A stretch of 42,522 nt of DNA, taken from assembly GCF_020991365.1 (NCBI RefSeq), contig NZ_JAJLRA010000037.1, positions 1 to 42,522 on the forward strand, read 5' to 3'. The DNA comes from Streptacidiphilus sp. ASG 303 (GTDB lineage Bacteria > Actinomycetota > Actinomycetes > Streptomycetales > Streptomycetaceae). This document shows positions 17,610 through 25,690 of this stretch, piece by piece; the stretch's first letter is position 1, and every line of letters starts with the position of its first letter. The position numbers were made by a program, and so were the translations under genes. Under the pieces are notes generated by a model. The model worked only from the letters and a program-made list of their open reading frames with translations, was not told the origin of the DNA and searched no databases.

Positions 17610-18248
17610 TCAGCGGGCGACGCAGAACCGGGTGCTGCGGTGGGCTGGGGTCCGGATCTCGTCGACCGGCGCCATGGCGGCATCAGGCCCGGGGATCATG
17701 GACTTCCCCTGCGCGCCGACCAGCAGCCCGTCCCTGCCGACGCGGAGGGTGTGCCCTTGGCCCATCAGGCGCACGGCTGCCGAAGTCGGCAGCCACGCCG
17801 GGGAGGAACCGGCCTGCTCCGGAGCCTGCGGGACGCAGGACGTCCGGGACTTCCTTCCGTGCGACCACCAGGTGCAGGCACTCGGGGAACGGTGGGAGTG
17901 TCGGGCAACAGCGGTCCGTCGGGACCCGCGCGCAGGCTGCAGGCACCCCCGCTGCAGCCAGCCGTGGCCCGGTGCGCGGGACCGTCCCCAGCACGGAGGG
18001 GATGGCCGTGGCGAGGGTGCCGGCGTTCGGGCCCGGGGCCGCGACGAAACGATCACGTCGGACGTGGCGGCGGGTTCGGCCAGGGGGGCCGGGTCGCAGA
18101 CCGGTCCGGCGCGGACGGCCGCTCCCGGCCTGGCCCCGTGCGTCCCTCCGCGGTCGACCGCCCCCGCATCGCGGCCCCGGCGCAGCGCTTCTTCGACGAT
18201 GCGCTCGCCGGCATGTCCGGGCGCTCCCCGCACTGCGATGAAGGTCAT
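17610..18248 (-). pseudogene. Frameshifted NAD(P)-binding reductase (YwnB-like)
   Basis: The N-terminus in one frame reads MTFIAVRGAPGHAGERIVEEALRRGRD with VRAGPVCDP, the Rossmann opening of NAD(P)H-binding atypical SDR proteins. From about 17990 to 17780 the match moves to a second frame (FPECLHLVVARKEVPDVLRPAG). It then returns to the first for GHTLRVGRDGLLVGAQGKSMI and VDEIRTPAHRSTRF at the C-terminus. Two compensating indels leave a full-length open frame whose middle third is scrambled. The product, if made, is unlikely to fold. It is divergent from the MarR gene, whose operators lie in its promoter. Confidence 0.7.
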
Positions 18249-18285
18249 GGCTGCGCCTTTCGGGGTGGGGTCCGCGTTCCGTCCG

Positions 18286-18370
18286 TGAACTGAAGGTTCA
18301 GCTCATTGGTCATACGGTGAACTGAAGCTTCAGCTCACCGTACGTCCCAGGTATTTGAAGCGTCAACTGA
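18286..18370. promoter_or_regulatory. Array of MarR-type operators
   Basis: Two near-identical 20-bp palindromes, TGAACTGAA-NN-TTCAGCTCA, lie at 18286-18305 and 18318-18337, 32 bp apart. A third, weaker copy is centred on TGAAGCGTCAACTGA at about 18351-18370, 33 bp further on. The spacing is three helical turns, so all face one side of the DNA. They fill the space between the broken reductase gene and the MarR gene, as expected for a repressor controlling both. Confidence 0.75.
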
Positions 18371-18390
18371 TCGCCGGTACCGTGGTCCCC

Positions 18391-18888
18391 GTGACCGAAC
18401 CGGACTGGTTGGACGAGCAGGAGATGGACACCTGGCTGCAGATCGTCCGCGTCCTGACCAGACTGCCCTACGCGCTCGACGCACAGCTGGTCCGCGACGC
18501 CGGCCTTCGGCACTTCGATTTCCAGGTCCTCACCCAGCTCTCCCAGGCACCGGCACGAACCTTGCGCATGCATGAGCTGGCAGCCCAGGTCAGCGCCTCC
18601 TCCTCCCGGATCGCCCACGTGGTGGACCGCCTGGAAGGACATGGCTGGGTGCACCGCGAACCCTGCGCGGAGGACGGACGCTTCACCAACGCCACACTCA
18701 CCGACGAGGGATGGCGGAAGGTCGTCGAGACGGCGCCCGGCCATGTTGCGACCGTACGGCGCCTGGTGATCGACACGATGAGCCGCGAGGAGCTCGCCCA
18801 GGTGGGCAGCATCGGGCGGCGCATCCTCCAAGCCCTCGACTCTCCCCCGCCCGACGCCCGGCCCACAGGAACCCGCAGATCACGATGA
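18391..18888 (+). CDS. MarR family transcriptional regulator
   Basis: A 165-residue MarR winged-helix regulator. TEPDWLDEQEMDTWLQIVRV opens the protein, as in many actinobacterial MarR proteins. The DNA-binding part covers residues ~45-110, with MHELAAQVSASSSRIAHVVDRLEGHGWVHRE and the wing DGRFTNATLTDEGWRKV. The GTG at 18391 is chosen because it gives this standard opening; there is no clear ribosome site, so it may be leaderless, and ATG at 18424 is an alternative. Three phased operators sit immediately upstream. It probably represses itself and the divergent reductase/dioxygenase genes. Confidence 0.88.
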   Translation: MTEPDWLDEQEMDTWLQIVRVLTRLPYALDAQLVRDAGLRHFDFQVLTQLSQAPARTLRMHELAAQVSASSSRIAHVVDRLEGHGWVHREPCAEDGRFTNATLTDEGWRKVVETAPGHVATVRRLVIDTMSREELAQVGSIGRRILQALDSPPPDARPTGTRRSR

Positions 18889-19615
18889 CACACATGCCCC
18901 TCGGACCGAGTTCGGCGGCCGACCTCCGCTGATCGTCCTCGAGGCATCCGAGCCGGTCGCCCCTATGGAGGTCCTTCGAACACGTCGACGGCCTCCGCTC
19001 CACGCTGCGAGATGCCGCTCCGGTCGTCGGTGCCGAGGGGTGTCCGCCGAGCAGACCGCCGGCATGCACCCGCCGGCCGGGGACGGCGCCGCACCGCTCA
19101 CCCGATGCGGACCGCCGGCCCGGCAGGCCGGCTCGGCGTGCCCGTCCGCGCGCACCCCGCCGCAGGCCGTTTCCACCTGCGCGAAGCGGCGCACCCGCAT
19201 CCGCAGCGCCTCCCCGTTCACCTCCAGCCCCACGCCGGCGACCCGACCGCCCCGTCCCGCCCCGCCCCTCGCGGACCGCAGCATCGCCACCGCACCCCGC
19301 AGGAACTCGTCGCCGCACTTCGACGGACGTCCAACCCGGGGCCCACCCCCTCACGGATCCGCGGACCCGACGGCCAGAGGTGTCCACCCCAAGGGGGCAA
19401 CCTCACGGCGACGTTGCCCCGGATGACGCTGCGCCGCCTGAGGACCGCCACCGGCACCGTACGGGATGCGCAACCCCGCAGCGGCGCCGCCGCCCGGCTC
19501 TCGACGGCGTAGCGGACCACCGGCAGCACGGCGCCGAGTGCGAGCGCGGTCAGGGCCGTCGGGGTCCGTCCAGCCCTGCCGGCCGGCGCGGGTCAGGCCG
19601 TGGACGGCACGTCGG
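18889..19615. other. No recognised gene
   Basis: About 730 bases. A minus-strand stretch (around 19560-19230) reads LALGAVLPVVRYAVESRAAA and similar protein-like text that changes frame, and a second near 19290-19100 reads VAGVGLEVNGEALRMRVRRF. These may be remains of one gene, but I do not recognise it. Confidence 0.3.
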
Positions 19616-20137
19616 CTACGGGCCGAGGTCGACCGAGCCCGGGGACACGGTGCCGACGTCGCCCCAAGGCGAGGTCGAGGTGCCCACGACGACCTCGGCC
19701 CCGTGCGCGGCGGTGCACCCCACCGCACCGACACCCAGGGCGCCGGCGGCGAAGACGGCGAGGAACACCACGGCGAACACGACCGCCCCCGCACCGGTAC
19801 GGCCGTCCTCGGGAACCACGACCGCCCGGCGGGGCCGCCCGGACAGACAGGCGACGATGACCGTGCCGCCCTCGACCACGGTGTCCGGCGCCTGCGCCCT
19901 GAGCCGCCGCACCCGCCCGTCCGGGCCGCACTACTCGACCGCATGCCGGCGCCGGGAGCGCACGTGCCCGCCGTGGCTGTCGACCCCGGTGAGGACCCGG
20001 ACGCAGCGCCCCGCGGTCCGCACGCCGGTCCGCAGCACCGCGCGTGCGCGCAGCCACCCGCACACCAGCACGCCGGCCGTGATGAGCGCACCGGCGGCCA
20101 TCAGCACGGCGACGGCGGCGAGGACAAGAGCGAACAC
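19616..20137 (-). pseudogene. DUF3592-type membrane protein with in-frame stop
   Basis: From a GTG at 20137 with GGAGGGG upstream, the frame reads VFALVLAAVAVLMAAGALIT (membrane helix), then GRCVRVLTGVDSHGGHVRSR and RRHAVE, followed by a TAG at 19931-19933. The same frame continues CGPDGRVRRLRAQAPDTVVEG, TVIVACLSGRPRRAVVVPED and a second helix (AVVFAVVFLAVFAAGALGVG). Both halves fit one DUF3592 protein: helix, soluble beta domain, helix. In relatives an aromatic residue usually follows the VVE strand, so a TAC/TTC-like codon to TAG change is likely. Function of the family is unknown. Either a pseudogene or a sequencing error. Confidence 0.7.
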
Positions 20138-20407
20138 GGACGCAGCCCCTCCCCCGGAAGGACGCGGACCAGTGCCGCGATGACGCCCCCGCGGCCGGAG
20201 CCGGCAACCACGGAGCCACGGGTTCAGAGCCTGCCTTGAGCCTTCCCGGCCCCTGCCGCCCAATGGAGCGCAGACCAGGGAGAATGGTGAACCGTACCGG
20301 GCTGCCTCCGCGGACAACCGGGGCGACCCGCGCCCCCACAGGGACAGCGGAGTGCCAGAGGTGGCTGACGTCATCGGCGGACGGACCAGGAGCAGCGAGG
20401 GAGAGCC

Positions 20408-21214
20408 ATGCCGGTCCCACAGGAAGCGCGGCACACCGTCACGGCCCGCAGGACGTCGGCGTGGCGGCGCGCCCTGCTCGTCCTCGCCGTCGGGCAGGTG
20501 GTCAGCTCGATCGCCGGCCAGGCGGCCGGGATGGAGTTGACCACACCGGACCGGGCAGGGGAGCCCCCCGTCGTGCCCGTCGGATGGGCGTTCTCCATCT
20601 GGGGGCTGATCGAACTGCTGAGCCTGGCCTACGCGGTCTGGGCGCTGCCCGACGGCCGACCGGACAGGCGGCTCAGGAACGAGCTGGCCGTGCCGCTGAC
20701 GGTCGTGTTCGCCGGGTTCAGCTGCTGGCTGGCGGCAGCCGAGGTCGAGCCCGTCTGGACGACGGTCGCCGTCTTCGCCGTCATGGTCGCCGGCCTTCTC
20801 AAGGCCCTGCAGATCGCCCTGCGCAACCGGGACGCGATCGCCAGGTGGCCCCGGGCCGGGCGATGGCTGGCCTGGTGGACCATCGGGATCTACTCCGGCT
20901 GGTCGACCATGGCGATCTGGATCAACCTCACCACCGCCATGGCCGGCTCCGGGGCCCCGGTGGGCGGCGCCCGGGGCATCGGCGCGCAACTCGCCGTCCT
21001 CGCCGGTGCGACCATGACCGCCGTGGCCGTCATCCGGTGGAGCAACGGCCTGCTCCCGTACACGCTTGCGGCCTGCTGGGCCCTGGCCACGGCCGGACTC
21101 GGCGCCGCGGACGCCGGGGAGGCCCTCCTGGCCGCAGCCGCAGCGGCCGGCCTCTGCACCGCCGCAGCAACGACTGTCCACGCCCGCCGACGCGAGGACT
21201 CCGACCGGACCTGA
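20408..21214 (+). CDS. TspO-like tryptophan-rich integral membrane protein
   Basis: A 268-residue protein with about seven hydrophobic helices. The motif VPVGWAFSIWGLIELLSLAYAVWAL (residues ~57-81) and the later WTIGIYSGWSTMAIWINLTTAM resemble the longer TspO-like proteins often annotated as tryptophan-rich sensory proteins, which carry P.G..FSIWG.IY and Y.GW..VA.I.N at these positions. Ten or more tryptophans are scattered through the helices. AGGGAG precedes the ATG by six bases. No neighbour gives a functional clue; TspO proteins bind porphyrins or sterols, but this distant branch has no established role. Confidence 0.6.
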   Translation: MPVPQEARHTVTARRTSAWRRALLVLAVGQVVSSIAGQAAGMELTTPDRAGEPPVVPVGWAFSIWGLIELLSLAYAVWALPDGRPDRRLRNELAVPLTVVFAGFSCWLAAAEVEPVWTTVAVFAVMVAGLLKALQIALRNRDAIARWPRAGRWLAWWTIGIYSGWSTMAIWINLTTAMAGSGAPVGGARGIGAQLAVLAGATMTAVAVIRWSNGLLPYTLAACWALATAGLGAADAGEALLAAAAAAGLCTAAATTVHARRREDSDRT

Positions 21215-21524
21215 CGACGGCCGGAGTCGAAGGTCTTCTCCCCAGCAGGGGTGAGCGCGGCGGCGTGGCGCCCGCCCCTGCCGAGGCCCCGTTCGGGACA
21301 GGCCCGGATTCCCCTGATGCCGCCCCCACGGCCCCCCCCTGCCGCTGCGCTCGCCCTCGGCCTCGCCTCGGCATCAGCGCGCCCGCATCCACGCGACGAG
21401 GAGCCGCCTCACCCGGAACGGGGTCGACGCCCATGGCCCCGGCCAGCCGCCCGCCGATGCCTCCGACCCCCGGGTCCCCGCTCCGGAGCAGTCCCTCGGC
21501 GGCATCGCCGGGCTGCCCCCCGGC
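21215..21524. other. No recognised gene
   Basis: GC-rich spacer between the membrane-protein gene and an IS3 fragment. Nothing supportable was seen. Confidence 0.3.
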
Positions 21525-21708
21525 CACCGTCATCGACCTCGCCTCCCGCCGCCTCGCCTCCAGCGAGCGCGAGGCCCGACTCGAGCTCTTCCGCTGGCTG
21601 CACCGCTACGACACCGTCCGCCGCCGCTCCTGCCTCGGCCAGCGCAGCCCCATCGCCTACGAGACAGCACTCCAGGCGACATCAACTACGCTCACCCAAG
21701 CCGCATAA
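21525..21708 (+). pseudogene. IS3-family transposase C-terminal fragment
   Basis: The reading IDLASRRLASSEREARLELFRWLHRY followed by RRRSCLGQRSPIAYETAL and TLTQAA is the end of an IS3 OrfB integrase domain, where family members have EAR..IF.W...YN..RRHS.LG..SP..YE. The last catalytic glutamate would lie further upstream, where no match is left. A TGTCCAACATCCGGGGTCA stretch just after the stop resembles an IS3 terminal repeat. Remnant only. Confidence 0.65.
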
Positions 21709-21918
21709 CCCCGTGTCCAACATCCGGGGTCAAGGCCCAGATGGGGTGGGAGGGCGTGGACGGACTTCCCGAGCGGATCGGCACAACCATGACGTTCGAC
21801 GCCCACCCGGGCTGGGACCGGCGACGAGTCCGTTCGCCTCTGCACGACGGCGACCTCGAGCCGCCCCCGAACCGCAAGGGGCAGGAGGCCCTCGGTCGGA
21901 TATCGAACTGACGACCGG

Positions 21919-22857
21919 TCAGGGAAGCGGAACGCCACGGGCGGCGACCCAGAGCCGGTACCACTCCTCGTGGGTGAGCGCGGGCTGCTCCTCCGCCGCA
22001 TCTCGGCACGCCCGGATCCGCTCGGGCCGGCTGGTGCCGATGACCGGGACGATCCCGGCGGGGTGGCGCTGCAGCCACCACAGCACGATCGTCTCCGGGG
22101 TGGTGCCGTGGCGGTCCGCGAGCAGCCGCACCAGCGCGGCCGCAGTCCGGTCGGCATCGGTCTCCGGGTTCTCCGTGAACCGGCCCCGGGCCAGCGGACC
22201 CCACGCCTGCAGCCGCACCCCGTTCCCGACGCAGTACTCCACCGTGCCGACGGGGAAGCCGAGACCGGCCCCCGCGGCCGTGTTGACCTGGACCTCGCTC
22301 TCCAGCCAGTCACGCCGGTGCAGGCTCATCTCCAGCTGGTTGGCCACCAGGGGCAGGTCCAGCGGCTTCTGCAGCCGGGCGATCTGGGGAGCGCTCATGT
22401 TGGAGACGCCGAACTCCCGGACCAGGCCCTGCCGGTGCAGCGAGGTCAGCGCCTCGGCGACGTCCTCCGGGTCCGCCAGCGGATCGGGACGGTGCAGCAG
22501 CAGGACGTCCAGGTGGTCGGTGCGCAGCCGGGCCAGGCTCTCCTCCACCCGCTGCACGATGCTGCCGCCGCGCAGGTCGTACCAGCCGATCCCGTCCTCC
22601 TCGGGCAGGCGGATGCCGCACTTGGTCTGGAGCGTGATCCGTTCCCGCAGGCCGGGGTCGCGGGCCAGCAGCTCACCGAAGACGGCCTCCGCCTTGCCGT
22701 GCCGGTAGATGTCGGCGTGGTCGAAGACGGTGATGCCCGACTCGAGCGCCGCCTCGACCGCGGCCCGGGCCCGGTCCACGTCGGCGGCGGTCCAGGGCTC
22801 GCGGTCCCAGCTCCCGCCCAGACCCATGCAGCCGTAGACGACCCGGCTCTCCGCCAT
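21919..22857 (-). CDS. Aldo/keto reductase
   Basis: A 312-residue NADPH-dependent aldo/keto reductase, similar in layout to E. coli YdhF. The catalytic tetrad is visible: D46 and Y51 in VFDHADIYRHG, K79 in LQTKCGI and H122 in LLLHRPDPL. The cofactor-binding end reads VIGTSRPERIRA near residue 285. The start ATG opens MAESRVVYGCMGLGG, as usual for this branch. The gene stands alone, convergent with an IS3 fragment. Substrate not predictable. Confidence 0.92.
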   Translation of the reverse strand: MAESRVVYGCMGLGGSWDREPWTAADVDRARAAVEAALESGITVFDHADIYRHGKAEAVFGELLARDPGLRERITLQTKCGIRLPEEDGIGWYDLRGGSIVQRVEESLARLRTDHLDVLLLHRPDPLADPEDVAEALTSLHRQGLVREFGVSNMSAPQIARLQKPLDLPLVANQLEMSLHRRDWLESEVQVNTAAGAGLGFPVGTVEYCVGNGVRLQAWGPLARGRFTENPETDADRTAAALVRLLADRHGTTPETIVLWWLQRHPAGIVPVIGTSRPERIRACRDAAEEQPALTHEEWYRLWVAARGVPLP

Positions 22858-23062
22858 GTCCGAACCTTCCGTTCCGTGAACCGTCGACGCCGCCCTCGGC
22901 GTCCCCGGGCCACCCTAACGGGCGCTGCGGCCTGCCCACGTCCACGGATTCCCCGGAGGGACCGGGAGGCGACGCACCCCGGTCCGCGGTCGCCGCCCGG
23001 TCCGCTCCGTGCTCCGCCCGGAGGGCGGGCTCACGCGAGGCCCTACCTCCGGGTGTCCGCGC

Positions 23063-23078
23063 CCGCCCCTCGGGGCGG
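23063..23078 (-). terminator. Hairpin after the dehydrogenase/SRPBCC pair
   Basis: CCGCCC and GGGCGG form a 6-bp stem with a four-base loop, about 50 bases after the dehydrogenase stop. It is a modest candidate without a U-tract. Confidence 0.4.
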
Positions 23079-23126
23079 CCCGTCAGTGCGGGCGGCACAC
23101 GGCGCCTCAGCCCGCCGCCGCTTCGC

Positions 23127-24302
23127 TCACGGCGAGAGGACGACCTTCTCGCAGTCGTCCTGCTTGTTCTTGAACAGGTCGTAGCCGGTCGGCGCCTCGG
23201 CCAGGGGCAGCCGGTGGGTGATGACCCGGGTGGGGTCGATCGCGCCCTGCTCGATCAGGCCCAGCAGCGGTTCCATGTACCTCTGCACGTGGCACTGCCC
23301 GGTGCGCAGGGTCAGGGACCTGTTCATCCAGGCGCCGGCCGGGAACTTGTCGATCAGCCCGCCGTAGACGCCGATGACCGACACTACCCCGCCGCTGCGG
23401 CAGGACAGGACGGCCTGGCGCAAGGCGTGCGGCCGGTCGGTCTCGGAGCGGACCGCCTGCTTGGCGCGGTCGTAGAGGTGGATGTGGGAGGCGCCGTGCA
23501 CGGCCTCCATGCCGACGGCGTCGATGCACTTGTCGGGGCCCCGGCCGCCGGTGAGGTCGAGCAGGGCCGACCTCACGTCGGCGGACTCGAAGTTGACGGC
23601 GGTGTAGCCCTGGGCCTCGGCCATGTCGAGCCGGTAGGCCTCCTTGTCGATCGCGATGACCTTCTCCGCACCCAGGACCCGGGCGCTGTCCATGGCGAAC
23701 TGGCCGACCGGCCCGGCGCCCCAGACGGCGACGACGTCACCGCGCTGGATGTCGCACATGTCGGCGCCCATGTACCCGGTCGGCAGGATGTCGGACAGGA
23801 ACAGCACCTGCTCGTCGCTGAGGTCCGACTCGATCTTGAGGACGTTGGCGTCGGCGAGCACGACGCGGGCGTACTCGGCCTGGCCGCCGGCGAAGCCGCC
23901 GGTCAGGTGGGAGTATCCGTAGATGCCGGCGGTGGGGTGGCCGAAGAACTTCTCGGAGACACCGGCGTTGGGGTTGGTGTTCTCGCAGCACGAGTACAGC
24001 TCCGCGCGGCAGGACGCGCAGGCGCCGCAGGCGATGGGGAAGGGCACGACGACCCGGTCGCCGACGCGCAGCCTGTCGTGGCTGATGCCGGGGCCGACCT
24101 CGACGACCTCTCCCATGAACTCGTGGCCCAGGATGTCGCCCTTCTCCATGGTGGGGACGTAGCCGTCGAGCAGGTGGAGGTCGGAGCCGCAGATCGCCGT
24201 CGACGTGATCCTCACGATGGCGTCGCGGTTGTTGAGGATCGACGGTTCGGGGACGTGCTGCACCTCGACCGAGTTGCGTCCCGTCCAGCAGTTCGCCTTC
24301 AT
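23127..24302 (-). CDS. Zinc-dependent alcohol/formaldehyde dehydrogenase
   Basis: A 391-residue medium-chain zinc dehydrogenase. Catalytic zinc ligands appear in TAICGSDLHLL (C38) and ILGHEFMGEVVEVGP; the structural zinc cysteines are in the PIACGACASCRAELYSC stretch (~90-107). The NAD-binding loop is VWGAGPVGQFA near residue 195. The insert GYSHLTGGFAGGQAEYARV and the ending CEKVVLSP are those of the FdhA-like group annotated as glutathione-independent formaldehyde dehydrogenases. It overlaps the upstream SRPBCC gene by four bases (ATGA), so they form a two-gene operon. Physiological substrate is uncertain. Confidence 0.88.
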   Translation of the reverse strand: MKANCWTGRNSVEVQHVPEPSILNNRDAIVRITSTAICGSDLHLLDGYVPTMEKGDILGHEFMGEVVEVGPGISHDRLRVGDRVVVPFPIACGACASCRAELYSCCENTNPNAGVSEKFFGHPTAGIYGYSHLTGGFAGGQAEYARVVLADANVLKIESDLSDEQVLFLSDILPTGYMGADMCDIQRGDVVAVWGAGPVGQFAMDSARVLGAEKVIAIDKEAYRLDMAEAQGYTAVNFESADVRSALLDLTGGRGPDKCIDAVGMEAVHGASHIHLYDRAKQAVRSETDRPHALRQAVLSCRSGGVVSVIGVYGGLIDKFPAGAWMNRSLTLRTGQCHVQRYMEPLLGLIEQGAIDPTRVITHRLPLAEAPTGYDLFKNKQDDCEKVVLSP

Positions 24303-25240
24303 GCCAGGGCCTCCTTCAGCTCGTCCTCGGTCAGCGGTCGCGCCGGGCGCTGCGGGAACTCGCCACGGGCCTGCTTGCCGCCGGGCGCGCCCTCGGAGCG
24401 GACGACCTCGCCGGTCTCCACGATCTGCTTGAAGCGGCGGAGGTCGTCGTCGAGCTGCTGGTGCGGCTCCTCGCCGAAGTAGCGCGCGGCGGCCGCGCCC
24501 AGCGCCCCGCCGGGCAGGTCGTAGCGCAGGGTCACGCGGATCTCCGTGCCCCGGTCGCCGGGGGCGGGCGTGAAGCGGACCTCACCGGAGTTGTCGATGT
24601 CGGCACCGTCCACCGACCGCCAGGCGATCAGTCGGCCGGGGACGTCCTGGGTGGTCTCGGCGTCCCATTCGACCGCCCGGCCGAACGGCGCGACGACCCG
24701 CCAGTGGCTGGTGCGCGGGCCGGTGACGCGCACCTCGTCCAGGTGCGCCATGAAGTCCGGCAGGCGCGTCAGGTCGCTCCAGAAGGCGTGGACCTCGTCC
24801 GGGGGACGGGTGACGGTGGTGGTCGCGGTCAGTTCCATGGGGGTGCTCCTGCGGGTGCGGGTCACGGCCGCGTAGACGTCCGTGGCCGTGATGGCGGTGA
24901 CCGCGGCGGTCGCGGCGACGGTGCGGCCGAGGCCGCGGCCGTCATGGTTCCTCAGGGCCCGGCCCAGCATCGCCAGGTCCATGAGGTCGCCGCCGACACG
25001 GCCCCAGAGCCAGGCGGGATGCGGCCTTGCCAGCAGCCCGGCCGCCGCGGCCAGTTCACGCACGCCGACGGCGGCCGTGGCCGAGCGGTGCCGGATGGAG
25101 GGGCGCTCCACGCCCAGGGCGCGGGCGAAGCCCGCCGGGGCGGCGACCTGGGGCACGCCCAGGAGCGCACTGGCCCAGCCGAGGCCGCGCACGAGCGGGT
25201 CGTGCCGCAGGCCGGAGGCGGAACGGATGTCTGTCTTCAC
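24299..25240 (-). CDS. Membrane-anchored SRPBCC (START-like) protein
   Basis: A 313-residue two-part protein. Residues ~1-130 are alanine-rich and hydrophobic (GLGWASALLGVPQVAAPAGF, VGVRELAAAAGLLA, VAATAAVTAITATDVYAAV), suggesting three or four membrane helices. Residues ~135-285 form an SRPBCC/polyketide-cyclase domain: ELTATTTVTRPPDEVHAFW at its start and GTEIRVTLRYDLPGGALG near its end. Such domains bind lipophilic ligands in a deep pocket. The tail is charged. GTG start with GAGGAG five bases upstream. Coupled to the dehydrogenase gene, so a role in handling a hydrophobic or reactive substrate is plausible but unproven. Confidence 0.8.
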   Translation of the reverse strand: MKTDIRSASGLRHDPLVRGLGWASALLGVPQVAAPAGFARALGVERPSIRHRSATAAVGVRELAAAAGLLARPHPAWLWGRVGGDLMDLAMLGRALRNHDGRGLGRTVAATAAVTAITATDVYAAVTRTRRSTPMELTATTTVTRPPDEVHAFWSDLTRLPDFMAHLDEVRVTGPRTSHWRVVAPFGRAVEWDAETTQDVPGRLIAWRSVDGADIDNSGEVRFTPAPGDRGTEIRVTLRYDLPGGALGAAAARYFGEEPHQQLDDDLRRFKQIVETGEVVRSEGAPGGKQARGEFPQRPARPLTEDELKEALA

Positions 25241-25690
25241 GGATGCTCCTCACATGGGGTGAGGTGGAGGGTGGCGGGCCGCTTCGGGGGGACGATGGTC
25301 GGGGAGACGGTGAAGGGGGCGCCGCGGACGGGTCCTGGGTATCCGCGTGACCCGTGTTCAACCCCCGTTCCCCTCATGGATCCGGTCCCCTTATGGGTCC
25401 GGCGGCGCAGCGGTCCGACGGCGGCACGGACGTGTCACGTGGGACGGGCGTCGTCGTCGGACTCCACGGCCCGGCTGCGTGGACGGGGGCGGCCGCGCGT
25501 GCGCACCCTGCCGGACCGGGCGGCGGGGTTGCCCGTCCGTCCCGCCGGGCGGGACGTGGCCGGTCCCCGCTCGCCGGGTGCGACGCGAGGGCGGGCGGCG
25601 CCGGCCCGTCCGGCCCCGGCGGCGGCCGGGGCCGGACGCCATGCGTCGGCCGGACCTGGTCGGGCGGCCGTCAGGCAGCCCCGGGGCGCC
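25241..25690. other. No recognised gene
   Basis: Spacer of about 450 bases between two minus-strand genes. It should hold the promoter of the SRPBCC-dehydrogenase operon, but I could not pick out a convincing -35/-10 pair, and no coding region is recognised. Confidence 0.3.
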
